Source of the DNA: Pseudomonas sp. JUb42
GTDB lineage: Bacteria > Pseudomonadota > Gammaproteobacteria > Pseudomonadales > Pseudomonadaceae
DNA: 64,000 nucleotides
NCBI RefSeq assembly: GCF_024807945.1
Contig: NZ_JANUFD010000001.1
Coordinates: 186,001 to 250,000, forward strand
Direction of reading: 5' to 3'
Under the pieces are notes generated by a model, which saw nothing but the letters and a program-made list of their open reading frames with translations, ran no database searches and was not told the DNA's origin. Both the position numbers and the translations under genes were made by a program. Below, one piece after another: positions 55,510-63,922 of the stretch (positions are counted from its first letter, which is position 1; the number at the start of each line of letters is the position of its first letter).

Positions 55510-56658
55510 ATGAGCAGCACCTTTTTCATTCCCCCTGTGAACATGATGGGCATCGATTGCCTGGACGAAGCCATGGAGGCGATTCGCAAATATGGTTATC
55601 TCAAGGCCCTGATCGTCACCGACGCCGGTCTGGCCAAAGCCGGGCTGGCGCAGCAGATTGCCGGGCTGCTGGTCGAACAGGGCATCGACTCTGTGATTTA
55701 CGATGGCGCGCGGCCCAACCCGACTGTGGGCAATGTCGAGAAGGGCCTGGAGATGCTGGCTGCTCATCGCTGCGACTTCGTTATCTCCCTGGGCGGCGGC
55801 TCGCCCCATGATTGCGCCAAGGGCATCGCCCTGGTCGCCACCAACGGCGGCCATATCAGCGATTACGAGGGCGTGGACCGCTCGCAAAAGCCCCAGCTGC
55901 CGCTGATCGCCATCAACACCACAGCGGGTACTGCCAGTGAGATGACCCGCTTTTGCATCATTACCGACGAAGTGCGCCACATCAAAATGGCCATCGTCGA
56001 CCGCAACGTCACCCCACTGTTGTCGGTCAACGACCCGGCGCTGATGGCCGCGATGCCCAAGTCGCTGACCGCGGCCACCGGCATGGACGCCCTGACCCAC
56101 GCCGTGGAAGCCTACGTCTCCATTGCCGCCAACCCGATTACCGATGCCTGTGCGCTAAAGGCGATCTCCATGATCGCGGGCAATCTGCGCAAGGCGGTGA
56201 ACGATGGTTCGAACATGGCCGCGCGGGAAAACATGGCTTATGCCCAGTTCCTTGCGGGCATGGCGTTCAACAACGCGTCCCTGGGCTTCGTGCATGCCAT
56301 GGCTCACCAATTGGGTGGTTTCTACGACTTGCCCCATGGCGTCTGTAACGCGGTATTGCTGCCCCATGTACAGAGCTTCAACGCCAGCGTCTGCCCGAGC
56401 CGTTTGACTGATGTCGCCCACGCCATGGGCGAAAACACTCGCGGCCTGTCGCCCGAAGACGGCGCCCGGTCAGCTATCAACGCCATACGTAACCTGTCCC
56501 GGGATATCGATATTCCGGCGGGCCTGACTGCCCTGGGTGTGCGCGAGGAAGACTTCCCGATCCTCGCCGCCAACGCGCTGAAAGACGCTTGCGGCCTGAC
56601 CAATCCACGCAAGGCCGATCAGGCACAGATCGAAGGTATTTTCCGCCGGGCGCTTTGA
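55510..56658 (+). CDS. yiaY: Iron-containing (group III) alcohol dehydrogenase
   Basis: 382 residues. The NAD-binding loop [14 protein letters not shown] lies near residue 97, and the metal-binding residues are provided by [35 protein letters not shown] (two His) and the Asp/His of the family. Length and pattern match the YiaY/AdhB/ErcA branch of Fe-ADHs, oxidising short or medium-chain alcohols with NAD+. The ATG at 55510 is about 12 bases after GAGGATCAG. A gene for a small unknown protein follows by 56 bases. Confidence 0.9.
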   Translation: MSSTFFIPPVNMMGIDCLDEAMEAIRKYGYLKALIVTDAGLAKAGLAQQIAGLLVEQGIDSVIYDGARPNPTVGNVEKGLEMLAAHRCDFVISLGGGSPHDCAKGIALVATNGGHISDYEGVDRSQKPQLPLIAINTTAGTASEMTRFCIITDEVRHIKMAIVDRNVTPLLSVNDPALMAAMPKSLTAATGMDALTHAVEAYVSIAANPITDACALKAISMIAGNLRKAVNDGSNMAARENMAYAQFLAGMAFNNASLGFVHAMAHQLGGFYDLPHGVCNAVLLPHVQSFNASVCPSRLTDVAHAMGENTRGLSPEDGARSAINAIRNLSRDIDIPAGLTALGVREEDFPILAANALKDACGLTNPRKADQAQIEGIFRRAL

Positions 56659-56714
56659 CCATATGGCGCCTGCGATCGGCGGGGTTGCGGGCGCACTTTT
56701 CCAGAGGGCAGACC

Positions 56715-57041
56715 ATGATAAAAACCAGCTCCAGCGACATCTGCGAAGCCGCCGACAACCTTCAAGGTTTTGTCGGCTATCACCGTAAGGCACAGCATTA
56801 CATCGTGCGTTTCAGTGAGGATTCCTTCGGCATGGACGTCGCCGACGATGACATCACGCCAGCCAGCGAGTTTGTCTGGTCCCAAGCTCATGAAGGGTTG
56901 ATGAGCCTGGATCGTCAGCGCCTTGGCATTCTGTTCGAGCAGAATATCGACGACCGTTTGCGCATTACCGAACCGTTGCGGGTGTATATGCGCCGCACTG
57001 ATTTGCCGCAGATAGTGGTGGAACGAACGCTCAAGGCTTGA
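56715..57041 (+). CDS. Small protein of unknown function downstream of the alcohol dehydrogenase
   Basis: 108 residues, no signal or membrane segment, mildly acidic. Sequence reads ICEAADNLQGFVGYHRKAQH then SFGMDVADDDITPASEFVW and the end LPQIVVERTLKA. AGAGGGCAG supplies a good Shine-Dalgarno 6-12 bases before the ATG. It is the second gene after the alcohol dehydrogenase on the same strand and may be co-transcribed. I do not recognise its family; a regulatory or adaptor role is not supported by any motif that I can see. Confidence 0.65.
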   Translation: MIKTSSSDICEAADNLQGFVGYHRKAQHYIVRFSEDSFGMDVADDDITPASEFVWSQAHEGLMSLDRQRLGILFEQNIDDRLRITEPLRVYMRRTDLPQIVVERTLKA

Positions 57042-57059
57042 AGTGAGTCGGCGCTGTTA

Positions 57060-57148
57060 TGTGGGAGCCGGGCTTGCCCGCGAATTGGGCGACGCGATAC
57101 ATCAGGCACACCGCGTTGATGCCTTCGCGGGCAAGCCCGGCTCCTACA
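57060..57148. repeat. REPIN, GAGCCGGGCTTGCCCGCGAA variant
   Basis: Variant of the GAGCGAGG family: arms read GTGGGAGCCGGGCTTGCCCG and the complement ending CTCCTACA at 57148. It lies between two genes that face each other at their 3' ends. Confidence 0.83.
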
Positions 57149-57169
57149 GGAGATGTGTGCTTTTGTGGC

Positions 57170-58795
57170 TCAAATCACAAACCGCGCCACAGTAGCGCGC
57201 AAATCCGCCGCCAGGCGCGACAGATCATGACTCGCCGACCGGGTTTGATCCGACCCTGCCTGGGACTGAATCGCCACCTCACGCAGATTGACCAGGTTGC
57301 GATCCACTTCCCGCGAAACCTGCGCCTGTTCTTCGGAAGCACTGGCGATGATCAGGTTGCTTTCGTTGATCTGGCCAATGGTCCGGGCGATCTGATCCAG
57401 AGCCGTATCTGCCGCAGTAGCGGTTTCCAGTGTGGTCTGGCTGAAGCTGCTGCTCAATTGCATTGACTCCACAGCCTGACCGCTGCTGCTCTGGATCGCA
57501 CTGATCATCTGCTCGATTTCCTGAGTGGACTTCTGTGTGCGATGGGCAAGGGCGCGGACCTCGTCGGCGACCACGGCAAAGCCCCGGCCAGCCTCGCCAG
57601 CACGGGCAGCTTCAATGGCCGCATTGAGCGCCAGCAGGTTGGTCTGCTCGGCCACGGAGCGAATCACATCCAGCACCTGGCCAATGTCTTGCGCCTGCGT
57701 GGCCAGCCCGGTTACCAGTTGCGTCGACGCCTGCATTTCCTCGCTCATGCGCTTGATGGCATTGACCGTCGCCATGACCTGCTCGCGGCCCTGGCGAGCG
57801 GCAAGGGTGGAATGCTTCGACGATTCCGAAGTGGACACCGCATTGCGCGCCACTTCTTCGGCGGCTGCGGTCATTTCGGTCACGGCAGTCACCGCCTGCT
57901 CGATTTCACCGTTCTGGCGTTGCATGCCATGGGCCGCCTGATCGGTGACCTGGCTGAGTTTCTCCGAGGCGTCGACCAGTTGCAGGGCCGAGTTGGAAAT
58001 CTGCTTGATGGTGTCGCGAAGATTATTGCGCATCCCGGCCAGGGCGCTCAGCAGGCGGGACAATTCGTCTTTGCCTTGAATATCAATCGTGCGGGTGAAA
58101 TCGCCTGCGGCCATGCCTTCGGCGGCTTTGAGCACACTGCCGATGGGCGCGACGATACTTCGGGTCAGCAGCCAGGCAAGCAAGATGGTCAAGGCCGCCG
58201 TCACCACAATCACCACGACGACACCGGTAAATGCGCTGTCGTACTGATTTTTCGCGTTGCTGGCTGAGGCATTAGCGGCGGACTTGTTCAACTCGACCAG
58301 CTTGCTGATCTGCTCGCTCATCTTCAGCGAAGCGACGCGCATCTTGTTATTGAGCAGCGACAGCACTTCCTGCTGATTGTCCTGGCGTGAAAAGTCGACC
58401 AGTTGCCCTTGCAGTTGCAGGTATTCAGCCAGCACGCTTTTGAAGGTTTCGTACTCGGTTTTTTCCGTCGGGGAGTCGATCAACGCCGCATATTTGCCCT
58501 GGAAACCCTTGAGCTTGTCGCTGAGTTCGTCCAGGCGCTTATAAGTGTCGGTCAGGGTCGTTGCATCGCGGTTCATCGCCACTCTCAGCGAGGTGATACG
58601 CAAACGCAGGGTGCTTTCTGAAATGTCGCCCAGGTAGCCGATACTCGGCAGCCAGTTGGTCGCCATGGCGGTGGACGCGTTGTAGATCTGACTCATGCGC
58701 ATCAGGGCAAATACACCCAACAGCACGACCAGGGCCGCAATCAGGGCAAAACTGATAAAGGCCCGTGGTGCGATGTTCACATTTCTAATCGACAT
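57170..58795 (-). CDS. Methyl-accepting chemotaxis protein (4HB sensor)
   Basis: 541 residues. A membrane segment (about 12-33), a four-helix-bundle periplasmic sensor (about 35-188), second membrane segment (about 190-213), HAMP (about 214-265) and the cytoplasmic signalling hairpin with the tip [32 protein letters not shown] split in two as [18 protein letters not shown] and [16 protein letters not shown]. It is a type I transmembrane chemoreceptor; the ligand is unknown. No CheR-tether pentapeptide is present at the C-terminus (ends in ATVARFVI). It stands alone. Confidence 0.94.
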   Translation of the reverse strand: MSIRNVNIAPRAFISFALIAALVVLLGVFALMRMSQIYNASTAMATNWLPSIGYLGDISESTLRLRITSLRVAMNRDATTLTDTYKRLDELSDKLKGFQGKYAALIDSPTEKTEYETFKSVLAEYLQLQGQLVDFSRQDNQQEVLSLLNNKMRVASLKMSEQISKLVELNKSAANASASNAKNQYDSAFTGVVVVIVVTAALTILLAWLLTRSIVAPIGSVLKAAEGMAAGDFTRTIDIQGKDELSRLLSALAGMRNNLRDTIKQISNSALQLVDASEKLSQVTDQAAHGMQRQNGEIEQAVTAVTEMTAAAEEVARNAVSTSESSKHSTLAARQGREQVMATVNAIKRMSEEMQASTQLVTGLATQAQDIGQVLDVIRSVAEQTNLLALNAAIEAARAGEAGRGFAVVADEVRALAHRTQKSTQEIEQMISAIQSSSGQAVESMQLSSSFSQTTLETATAADTALDQIARTIGQINESNLIIASASEEQAQVSREVDRNLVNLREVAIQSQAGSDQTRSASHDLSRLAADLRATVARFVI

Positions 58796-59273
58796 GTTTT
58801 TTCCTCGTCAGAAGCATCAAGCGTGCCCGCACCATAGTGCTTGAATAACGACTTCAGGTGATGTCTTTGTTTGCAGGTGAGGTATGTTGCAAGGGGTTAT
58901 CAAGGAGGATAGCAGGCTGATTCCTCGCGACCGGAATATTGAAACTCGGCTCGAAAATTTAAGGCTAATAAATCGCGTTATTGACCATGATGTTCATGGA
59001 TGCCAGCACTGTTCAGTTATCTGATCTCTATCAAGCCGGCGGGGTGATCGTGATCTGATATTTACTGGGCTGGAAGGTTGGGTCGCCGGCTTCGTCCATT
59101 GGCGCTCGGGCCTGCTCGCCGCCACTTTAGCCCATGGTCTGGCGATTTATGGACTGGCAGTTGGGGTCTATTAGATCTATACAAGAACATTCGTTAATTT
59201 TACCAATGGCTCTGCTCGGTCATCACAACGAAAATGCGTTTGTTTAGCGGGTTATATTGATAAGGGAGTTCTC
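58796..59273. other. Intergenic region holding a possible gene remnant
   Basis: About 478 bases between the MCP gene and the VOC gene. It includes the remnant listed next. The last 55 bases contain the ribosome binding site GGGAG for the VOC gene. Confidence 0.4.
59022..59174 (+). pseudogene. Possible remnant of a membrane protein (CPBP-like C-terminus)
   Basis: A short open stretch after a stop at 59022 translates to ...LIFTGLEGWVAGFVHWR and SGLLAATLAHGLAIYGLAVG, ending in a stop at about 59172. The hydrophobic helix with an HG pair resembles the C-terminal helix of CPBP-type or related membrane proteins. The start is missing; another frame in front (MDASTVQLSDLYQAGG) ends at a stop, which could reflect a frameshift. 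Evidence is weak because the fragment is only about 50 residues. Confidence 0.25.
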
Positions 59274-59663
59274 ATGATTGACCACACCGGCGTTATCGTC
59301 AGCGATTTCGAACAGGGCAAGGCGTTCTACAGCAAAGCGCTGGCTGCCATCGGCTACGAATTGCTGATGCAAGTAACCGCAGCCCAGTCTGGCAGCAAAG
59401 ACTTCGCCGGCTTCGGCGAAGAGGGCAAGCCCGACTTCTGGGTCAGCGGCGGAACCCCCAACCAGCCACCGATGCATGTGGCCTTTCGCGTAAAAAACCG
59501 GGCCACGGTCGACGCCTTCTATCAGGCCGCGATGGCCGCTGGCGCCATCGACAACGGAGCGCCGGGCCTGAGGCCGCACTACCATCCTAATTACTACAGC
59601 GCATTTGTGCGGGATGCGGATGGGCATAATATCGAGGCGGTTTGTCATGAGGAGCAGAACTGA
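59274..59663 (+). CDS. VOC family protein (glyoxalase-like)
   Basis: 129 residues, one vicinal oxygen chelate domain (two beta-alpha-beta units). It begins MIDHTGVIVSDFEQGKAFYS with the metal His of the first strand and closes RDADGHNIEAVC with the family Glu. MHVAFRVKNRATVDAFY is the second half. Members are glyoxalase I-like lyases, bleomycin-resistance proteins or dioxygenases; the substrate cannot be decided. Two REPIN-flanked neighbours; stand-alone. Confidence 0.85.
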   Translation: MIDHTGVIVSDFEQGKAFYSKALAAIGYELLMQVTAAQSGSKDFAGFGEEGKPDFWVSGGTPNQPPMHVAFRVKNRATVDAFYQAAMAAGAIDNGAPGLRPHYHPNYYSAFVRDADGHNIEAVCHEEQN

Positions 59664-59716
59664 ATCGGTGTCAGGGCCGCCGGGATGCGCCTGGAGAAAT
59701 TGCGCAACACCCGACT

Positions 59717-59786
59717 GTAGGACCGGCTTTAGCCGGGAGAGCGTCACCTGCCTCATAGGTGTCCTCCCGGCTAAAACCAGTCCTAC
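59717..59786. repeat. REPIN, GACCGGCTTTAGCCGGGA family
   Basis: Left arm GTAGGACCGGCTTTAGCCGG, right arm CCGGCTAAAACCAGTCCTAC with two changes. Confidence 0.83.
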
Positions 59787-59850
59787 CGATATCGCATTCC
59801 AGTTCGATATGAAGTGATTTTTTGCTTAGGCGCATCACGGGCCACGCTGC

Positions 59851-60414
59851 TCAGGTCAACATGGACGGCTTGAACAACCCTGCACGATCAGTCGTCCTGC
59901 CCGACAACATGAACTGCCCCATCCCCTGATAATGCAGCGACTCGATCTTCTCGGCCGCAGCACTGACATGGGCTTTCACCACTTCGAAGATAAACAGGTT
60001 GTAACGCTCCAGCATCGAGTCGTCATAAAGGCGGCACTCGAAGTTCGCAGGGCACTCACGAATCAACGGCGCGTCGACCTTACTTGCTTTATCTGCGGTC
60101 AATTTGAACTGGGCAAATTTGTTGACGTCGGCGCCCGAACAATTGCCGATGCCAACTACGGTATCCACCATTTCAGCGCTTGGCAGATTGATCACGCATT
60201 CGCCGCTATTGCGCACCATTTCATAACTGTGATTGCCGCCCGCAATGATGCAACCGACCAGCGACGGCGTGAACTCCATGACCATATGCCAGCCCATGGT
60301 CATGATATTGGTCTGGCCCTGCCATTTCGACGAGATCAGCACAATCGGACCGGGCTCGAGGAAGTGGCGGATATTGGCAACGGGGAAGTTTTTTTTCGGG
60401 CTTGAGCGTGGCAT
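59851..60414 (-). CDS. Flavin reductase-like protein, short form
   Basis: 187 residues of the flavin_reductase family (FMN split barrel). Visible stretches: PGPIVLISSKWQGQTNIMTM, WHMVMEFTPSLVGCIIAGGN and SGECVINLPSAEMVDTVVG, plus GADVNKFAQFKLTADKASKV. It differs from the 42614-43237 protein and probably supplies reduced flavin or binds FMN for an unknown role. It lies downstream of a REPIN, and no monooxygenase partner is adjacent. Confidence 0.86.
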   Translation of the reverse strand: MPRSSPKKNFPVANIRHFLEPGPIVLISSKWQGQTNIMTMGWHMVMEFTPSLVGCIIAGGNHSYEMVRNSGECVINLPSAEMVDTVVGIGNCSGADVNKFAQFKLTADKASKVDAPLIRECPANFECRLYDDSMLERYNLFIFEVVKAHVSAAAEKIESLHYQGMGQFMLSGRTTDRAGLFKPSMLT

Positions 60415-60525
60415 GACGGGCTCTGCGCGTTGGGTGGGGTCTCCATCTTGGCCGCGAAAAGGCGTATTAGTTCATTGGAGTAGCCCAGCAGGCTGGGGGT
60501 TTTCCCTACAACACCGATGCAGTCG

Positions 60526-61092
60526 TCAGTCCGAAATTGCAGCCATCACTCGTTCTAGCAACTGCTCAGTTGGCAGCGCGCCATTAATCCTAATAAACGG
60601 CAGCACCAGCTGTTCGAGCCAGCGCTCATGCCGTGGGCGGTTGCGGCCAAACTGGGTGCCTTGGTCGTAATCAGCGGCCCACGATATGAACGCCATGTGA
60701 TTGGCGTGCATATCTCCACCGGGCAGGATCCGCTCACCATAGCGCTGAGATTCGCGCGCTTTTAGCCGTTCAATTCGAACTTCTGTGGGCGTATCGATAA
60801 ATACGACCAGGTCGGCGTCCTGAATCAGTTCGTCGCCCCAGCCATCCAGGGAGCCGGACAGCGCCCATTGGCCAACTGCAAGATCAGTCTTGAGCAGAGC
60901 GATTCTGTCAGTGGCGGAGCGCGGCTGTTCGAAGGGCGGATCGGTGGGGTACCAGTAATAGTCATCAACATCGACGTGCGGGGCCTGAAGCCGAAATGCC
61001 AAGGCCGCTCCCAGGGTGCTAACGCCGGCTCCAGAGGCGCCGATGATGTAAATCCGTTTGCTCACTGGCTGAGCTTCCGTAGAGTCGTCCAT
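60526..61092 (-). CDS. P-loop nucleotide kinase-like protein with altered Walker A
   Basis: 188 residues. The N-terminal strand-loop IYIIGASGAGVSTLGAALA corresponds to a Walker A loop (GxxGxGKS/T) in which Val stands in place of Lys. Families with GASGxGT-type loops also lack the lysine, so this might be a regular variant. A DVDDYYWYPTDPPFEQPR stretch after the loop and RIERLKARESQRYGERILPG (lid region with arginines) fit an adenylate/gluconate kinase-like fold. Its activity is uncertain. It is followed by an orphan toxin-antitoxin pair on the same strand. Confidence 0.75.
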   Translation of the reverse strand: MDDSTEAQPVSKRIYIIGASGAGVSTLGAALAFRLQAPHVDVDDYYWYPTDPPFEQPRSATDRIALLKTDLAVGQWALSGSLDGWGDELIQDADLVVFIDTPTEVRIERLKARESQRYGERILPGGDMHANHMAFISWAADYDQGTQFGRNRPRHERWLEQLVLPFIRINGALPTEQLLERVMAAISD

Positions 61093-61140
61093 AATTTATA
61101 ATCTAACCAAAATTTGCCACACGCCTGTAAAGGGCGCAGC

Positions 61141-61437
61141 TCAACTCAGAGCCGCAAGAACATGCACAGGGTCGTTGAGTATGGCGCGCAGTAGCGCACG
61201 AGCAGGCCCTTCGGGCTCACGTCGGCCTTGTTCCCAGTTGCGTAGGGTGCCAACCGCTACATCAATTCGCTTGGCGAAATTGACTTGAGAGAGACCGGTG
61301 GCCTGGCGAATCTTTTTTACCTGGATTGCATCGATATGGAATTCCCGTGATGGCTGACGCTCACCACGGTCAATCTCATCCATCTGCGTCATACTTTCCA
61401 CGAGGCGATCAAAGAGATGTTTTTCCATCATTTCCAT
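61141..61437 (-). CDS. HTH antitoxin (HigA/NadS-like)
   Basis: 98 residues, with a lambda-repressor-like HTH in the second half: KKIRQATGLSQVNFAKRIDV and TLRNWEQGRREPEGPARALL. The N-terminal 45 residues are likely to be the toxin-binding part. It is encoded after the toxin and overlaps its 3' end by 10 bases, the toxin-first order of HigBA systems. It should neutralise the toxin and repress the operon promoter. Confidence 0.83.
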   Translation of the reverse strand: MEMMEKHLFDRLVESMTQMDEIDRGERQPSREFHIDAIQVKKIRQATGLSQVNFAKRIDVAVGTLRNWEQGRREPEGPARALLRAILNDPVHVLAALS

Positions 61438-61742
61438 CCTTTATTGATTGAGCGGAGCTGTGCCTTCTGCTTATCGGTCAGGGTGTCCGTGATCCCCTTT
61501 CGATAGATCAATATCATACGTATCTGGTGCACCGACGCGACGTGATAGTAAATCACCCTGACGCCACCACTCTTGCCCTTACCACGTGCTGACCAGCGGA
61601 CTTTTCGTAGTCCCCCGGTATCCTCAATGACCAAGCCTGACTCAGGGTGCGCCGCGAGGTGCTGCTGCAAATTGCCGTACTCTTCATCGGCCAAATGCTC
61701 CCGTACGTCCGATGTAAAAATGGGTGTCTCGATGAAGATCAT
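61428..61742 (-). CDS. RelE/HigB-like toxin
   Basis: 104 residues of the RelE/ParE superfamily, HigB-type. It begins MIFIETPIFTSDVREHLADE and carries KVRWSARGKGKSGGVRVIYY followed by ILIYRKGITDTLTDKQKAQL, the region with basic residues that binds and cleaves ribosome-bound mRNA in family members. Catalytic residues cannot be confirmed by eye. An alternative start 21 bases upstream is less likely as the hydrophobic strand starts at residue 2. First gene of the pair. Confidence 0.82.
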   Translation of the reverse strand: MIFIETPIFTSDVREHLADEEYGNLQQHLAAHPESGLVIEDTGGLRKVRWSARGKGKSGGVRVIYYHVASVHQIRMILIYRKGITDTLTDKQKAQLRSINKGWK

Positions 61743-61763
61743 GCGATGCCCACTATACGTCAA

Positions 61764-62080
61764 TGGCGTACATTAATTCTAGGTCATACATCGAGCGATA
61801 CAACGGCCTGTTGGGGACGTTGAGTGTAGGAAACACCGCTGTGGGTGTGGTGAAAACGCGGGGCAAAGCAGTGTTTTTTTCATGAACGCTATGTTGGTGG
61901 ACGAGAGGAAACTCGTTGCGCCTTGAGTGAAATTTCCGAGTTTGTTCCACCCTATTGTTTGAGGTGATCAGGCGATCTATGGTGCGCCGTCGCTGCAAAA
62001 TCAGCGACCGGATTTAGCGATCCGAATCTTGAGCAAGCATCCACTGTCTGCATTGGGCCGATCACGCCTGAAGCATGTTT
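61764..62080. other. Intergenic region between the toxin and the C4-like RNA
   Basis: About 320 bases without recognised genes; base composition is closer to AT than that of the neighbouring core genes. Open frames on the minus strand here have no ribosome binding site and were rejected. Confidence 0.4.
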
Positions 62081-62084
62081 TATG

Positions 62085-62200
62085 GTGACTGTGTGTCGGA
62101 GACCTTCGGGTCTGCCGGTGATTGCTTGCTCTAAGGCCGGTTCGCTAACCGCCACACAGTTGCCACCCTTATACAAACAATCACGTAACGGGTGGCCCGA
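62085..62200 (+). ncRNA. C4-antisense-RNA-like structured leader
   Basis: The RNA can fold into a multibranch structure. P1: ACTGTGTG (62088-62095) pairs with CACACAGT (62153-62160). Inside it is a hairpin AGACC-TTCG-GGTCT (62100-62113, extended by CGG/CCG) and a second helix CCGG...CCGG (62115-62118 with 62137-62140). After P1, CCACCC (62163-62168) can pair with GGGTGG (62190-62195), just before AGGAG at 62204. This arrangement upstream of a Bro-N antirepressor-like gene resembles the C4 antisense RNA of phages P1/P7, which turns off the antirepressor. The assignment rests on recall of the C4 pattern, not on a model search. Confidence 0.5.
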
Positions 62201-62218
62201 CTCAGGAGCCTCGCCCTT

Positions 62219-62743
62219 ATGGACCCTCAGATACCCTACCAACCCTGCACCGACACCTTCGAGCCCACGCTCTTTATCCGCCACCACCGCATGCTGCGCG
62301 CCATCACCCTGGACGCCCAGGCCTGGTTCCCCCTGATCGATATCGCCCGTCTGATGGGCATACGCCTGTGTGAGCGCAGCACCCTCAAGCTCGATGCCGA
62401 TCAACGCCGCATGGCCTGGCTGCTGACCAGTGGGCATTGGGAGAAATGCCTGATGATCAGCGAGTCCGGCGTCTTCGCCTTGCTGATCCACCACTACATC
62501 CCGGAAATCCGCGCCCTGCGCCGCTGGCTGGCACAGGACGTCCTGCCCGCACTGGATGCCGAACGCTCAAAGACGGGGCCGGCATCGGTTGAAATGCGTT
62601 GGCAGGGCGGTGTGATGAACGCCCTGCGATGGCGAGGGGAGCTGTGGCTGAAAATGCGGGATTTGCCGGAGTTGGTGCAGGTTCAGGGGGAGGCTATGCG
62701 CGGGTCTTTTTGGGCGCGGTTGGTGGGGGGCTTGTTGCGTTAA
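62219..62743 (+). CDS. Bro-N domain protein, phage antirepressor-like
   Basis: 174 residues. The Bro-N fold (about 12-110) is indicated by FIRHHRMLRAITLDAQAWFP, IARLMGIRLCERSTLK, then SGVFALLIHHYIPEIRALRR and WLAQDVLPALD. The C-terminal part (about 115-174) is not a KilA-C domain that I recognise. Bro-N proteins act as antirepressors or DNA-binding regulators in phages. It has good AGGAG and ATG spacing and lies behind a C4-like RNA, but no other phage gene accompanies it, so it is an orphan. Start 62219 is chosen over 62192 because of this ribosome binding site. Confidence 0.82.
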   Translation: MDPQIPYQPCTDTFEPTLFIRHHRMLRAITLDAQAWFPLIDIARLMGIRLCERSTLKLDADQRRMAWLLTSGHWEKCLMISESGVFALLIHHYIPEIRALRRWLAQDVLPALDAERSKTGPASVEMRWQGGVMNALRWRGELWLKMRDLPELVQVQGEAMRGSFWARLVGGLLR

Positions 62744-62866
62744 CCGGGAAGCTGCGGACAGAAAAGACAGAGGACTAAAGCGTATTTCTTGCGATCGCCC
62801 GGCGCCGATCCGGCCCGCTTGGTGCTACGGTGATGGCTCTCTGGCAACCAATATCGAGATATCCCT

Positions 62867-63628
62867 ATGGAGCCCAATTCGACAATTGATAACGTGCTAC
62901 GCGTCGCGTTGGTTACAGGATCCACTTCCGGTATCGGTGCGGCCATTGCCCGTGCGCTAAGTCGGGCAGGCTATGCGGTGGTGCTCCATTCGCGAAGTTC
63001 TGCGGATACGGGGCGCGCTATGGCTGCCGAAATGAAGCAGGCTGTTTACGTGCAGGCTGATCTTGCTTTAGAGGCTGACAGGGTCAGGCTTATCAATGAG
63101 GCTATCGCCGAGTGGGGGCAACTCGACGTACTGGTTAATAACGCCGGTATCAGTAAAGTCATTGCGCATGACGACCTTACCTCTGCCACTTCGGCGGTGT
63201 GGCGCGAACTTAACGAGGTTAATGTCGTGGCGCCATTCCATCTGATCGCACTGGCCGAGCCGGCATTGCGTGAAGCCGCCCGTTACCGCCGGGCGGGTAG
63301 CGTCGTAAACATCAGTTCGCATGCCGGTGTCCGTCCTAAAGGCGCATCGATACCCTACGCGGTAAGCAAAGCTGCGCTTAATCACATGACCCGTTTACTC
63401 GCGGTGTCGCTTGGGCCCGATATCCGCGTCAATGCTGTAGCGCCTGGCTTGGTCGATACGCCTCTGACCGCAGAGTGGACCGATGCCCAAGCGTTGTGGC
63501 GAACTCGCGCTCCGATGCGCAGGAGCGCCAGCCCGGACGACATCGCCAAGGCGGTAGCAATGTTAATTGATTCGGACTACCTGACCGGCGAGATACTCCT
63601 GTCAGATGGCGGGTTGAACCTGACCTAG
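62867..63628 (+). CDS. Short-chain dehydrogenase/reductase
   Basis: 253 residues, classical SDR. Cofactor motif TGSTSGIGAAI near residue 17; NNAG in LVNNAGISK; catalytic Ser in SVVNISSHAG and YxxxK in IPYAVSKAALNH; PG motif in VAPGLVDTPL. It resembles the 3-ketoacyl-ACP reductase-like FabG branch; the substrate is not known. It begins about 120 bases after the Bro-N gene and precedes the tRNA. Confidence 0.92.
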   Translation: MEPNSTIDNVLRVALVTGSTSGIGAAIARALSRAGYAVVLHSRSSADTGRAMAAEMKQAVYVQADLALEADRVRLINEAIAEWGQLDVLVNNAGISKVIAHDDLTSATSAVWRELNEVNVVAPFHLIALAEPALREAARYRRAGSVVNISSHAGVRPKGASIPYAVSKAALNHMTRLLAVSLGPDIRVNAVAPGLVDTPLTAEWTDAQALWRTRAPMRRSASPDDIAKAVAMLIDSDYLTGEILLSDGGLNLT

Positions 63629-63848
63629 CGGGATGTCCAGTCAAAAAGTGCTTAAAGATTACCGCAGCAGCTCACTGAAAATCGGGTGATACAAACGGCC
63701 CGACGCTCATATAAAAAGGTTACAAGTTTTTCAGAAGAGGCGTGCAGCTTGGAGGACGCGGGGAGAATCGGAGGGAATACTGCTAAGGGGGGAGTCGTCA
63801 CCAACCGCTATTGGATGTCCGGGGACTGCGCTGGAGACGTTTGAAAAT
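63629..63848. other. Intergenic region between the SDR gene and tRNA-Gly
   Basis: 220 bases with no gene or repeat that I can name. Confidence 0.4.
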
Positions 63849-63922
63849 TGGAGCGGGTGAAGGGAATCGAACCCTCGTTATCAGCTTGGGAAGCTGGAGT
63901 AATGCCATTATACGACACCCGC
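63849..63922 (-). tRNA. tRNA-Gly (anticodon CCC)
   Basis: Read on the minus strand it starts GCGGGTG and ends CACCCGC-T-CCA, with the CCA encoded. Anticodon stem-loop CAGC-TTCCCAA-GCTG gives anticodon CCC; the T arm contains GAGGGTTCGATTCCCTTC. 74 bases with CCA, and all four arms pair. Complete gene in an otherwise empty stretch (63629-64000). Confidence 0.95.

Noticed and set aside
61753..61998. 81-codon minus-strand frame upstream of the toxin
   Set aside because: No ribosome binding site and no recognisable feature.
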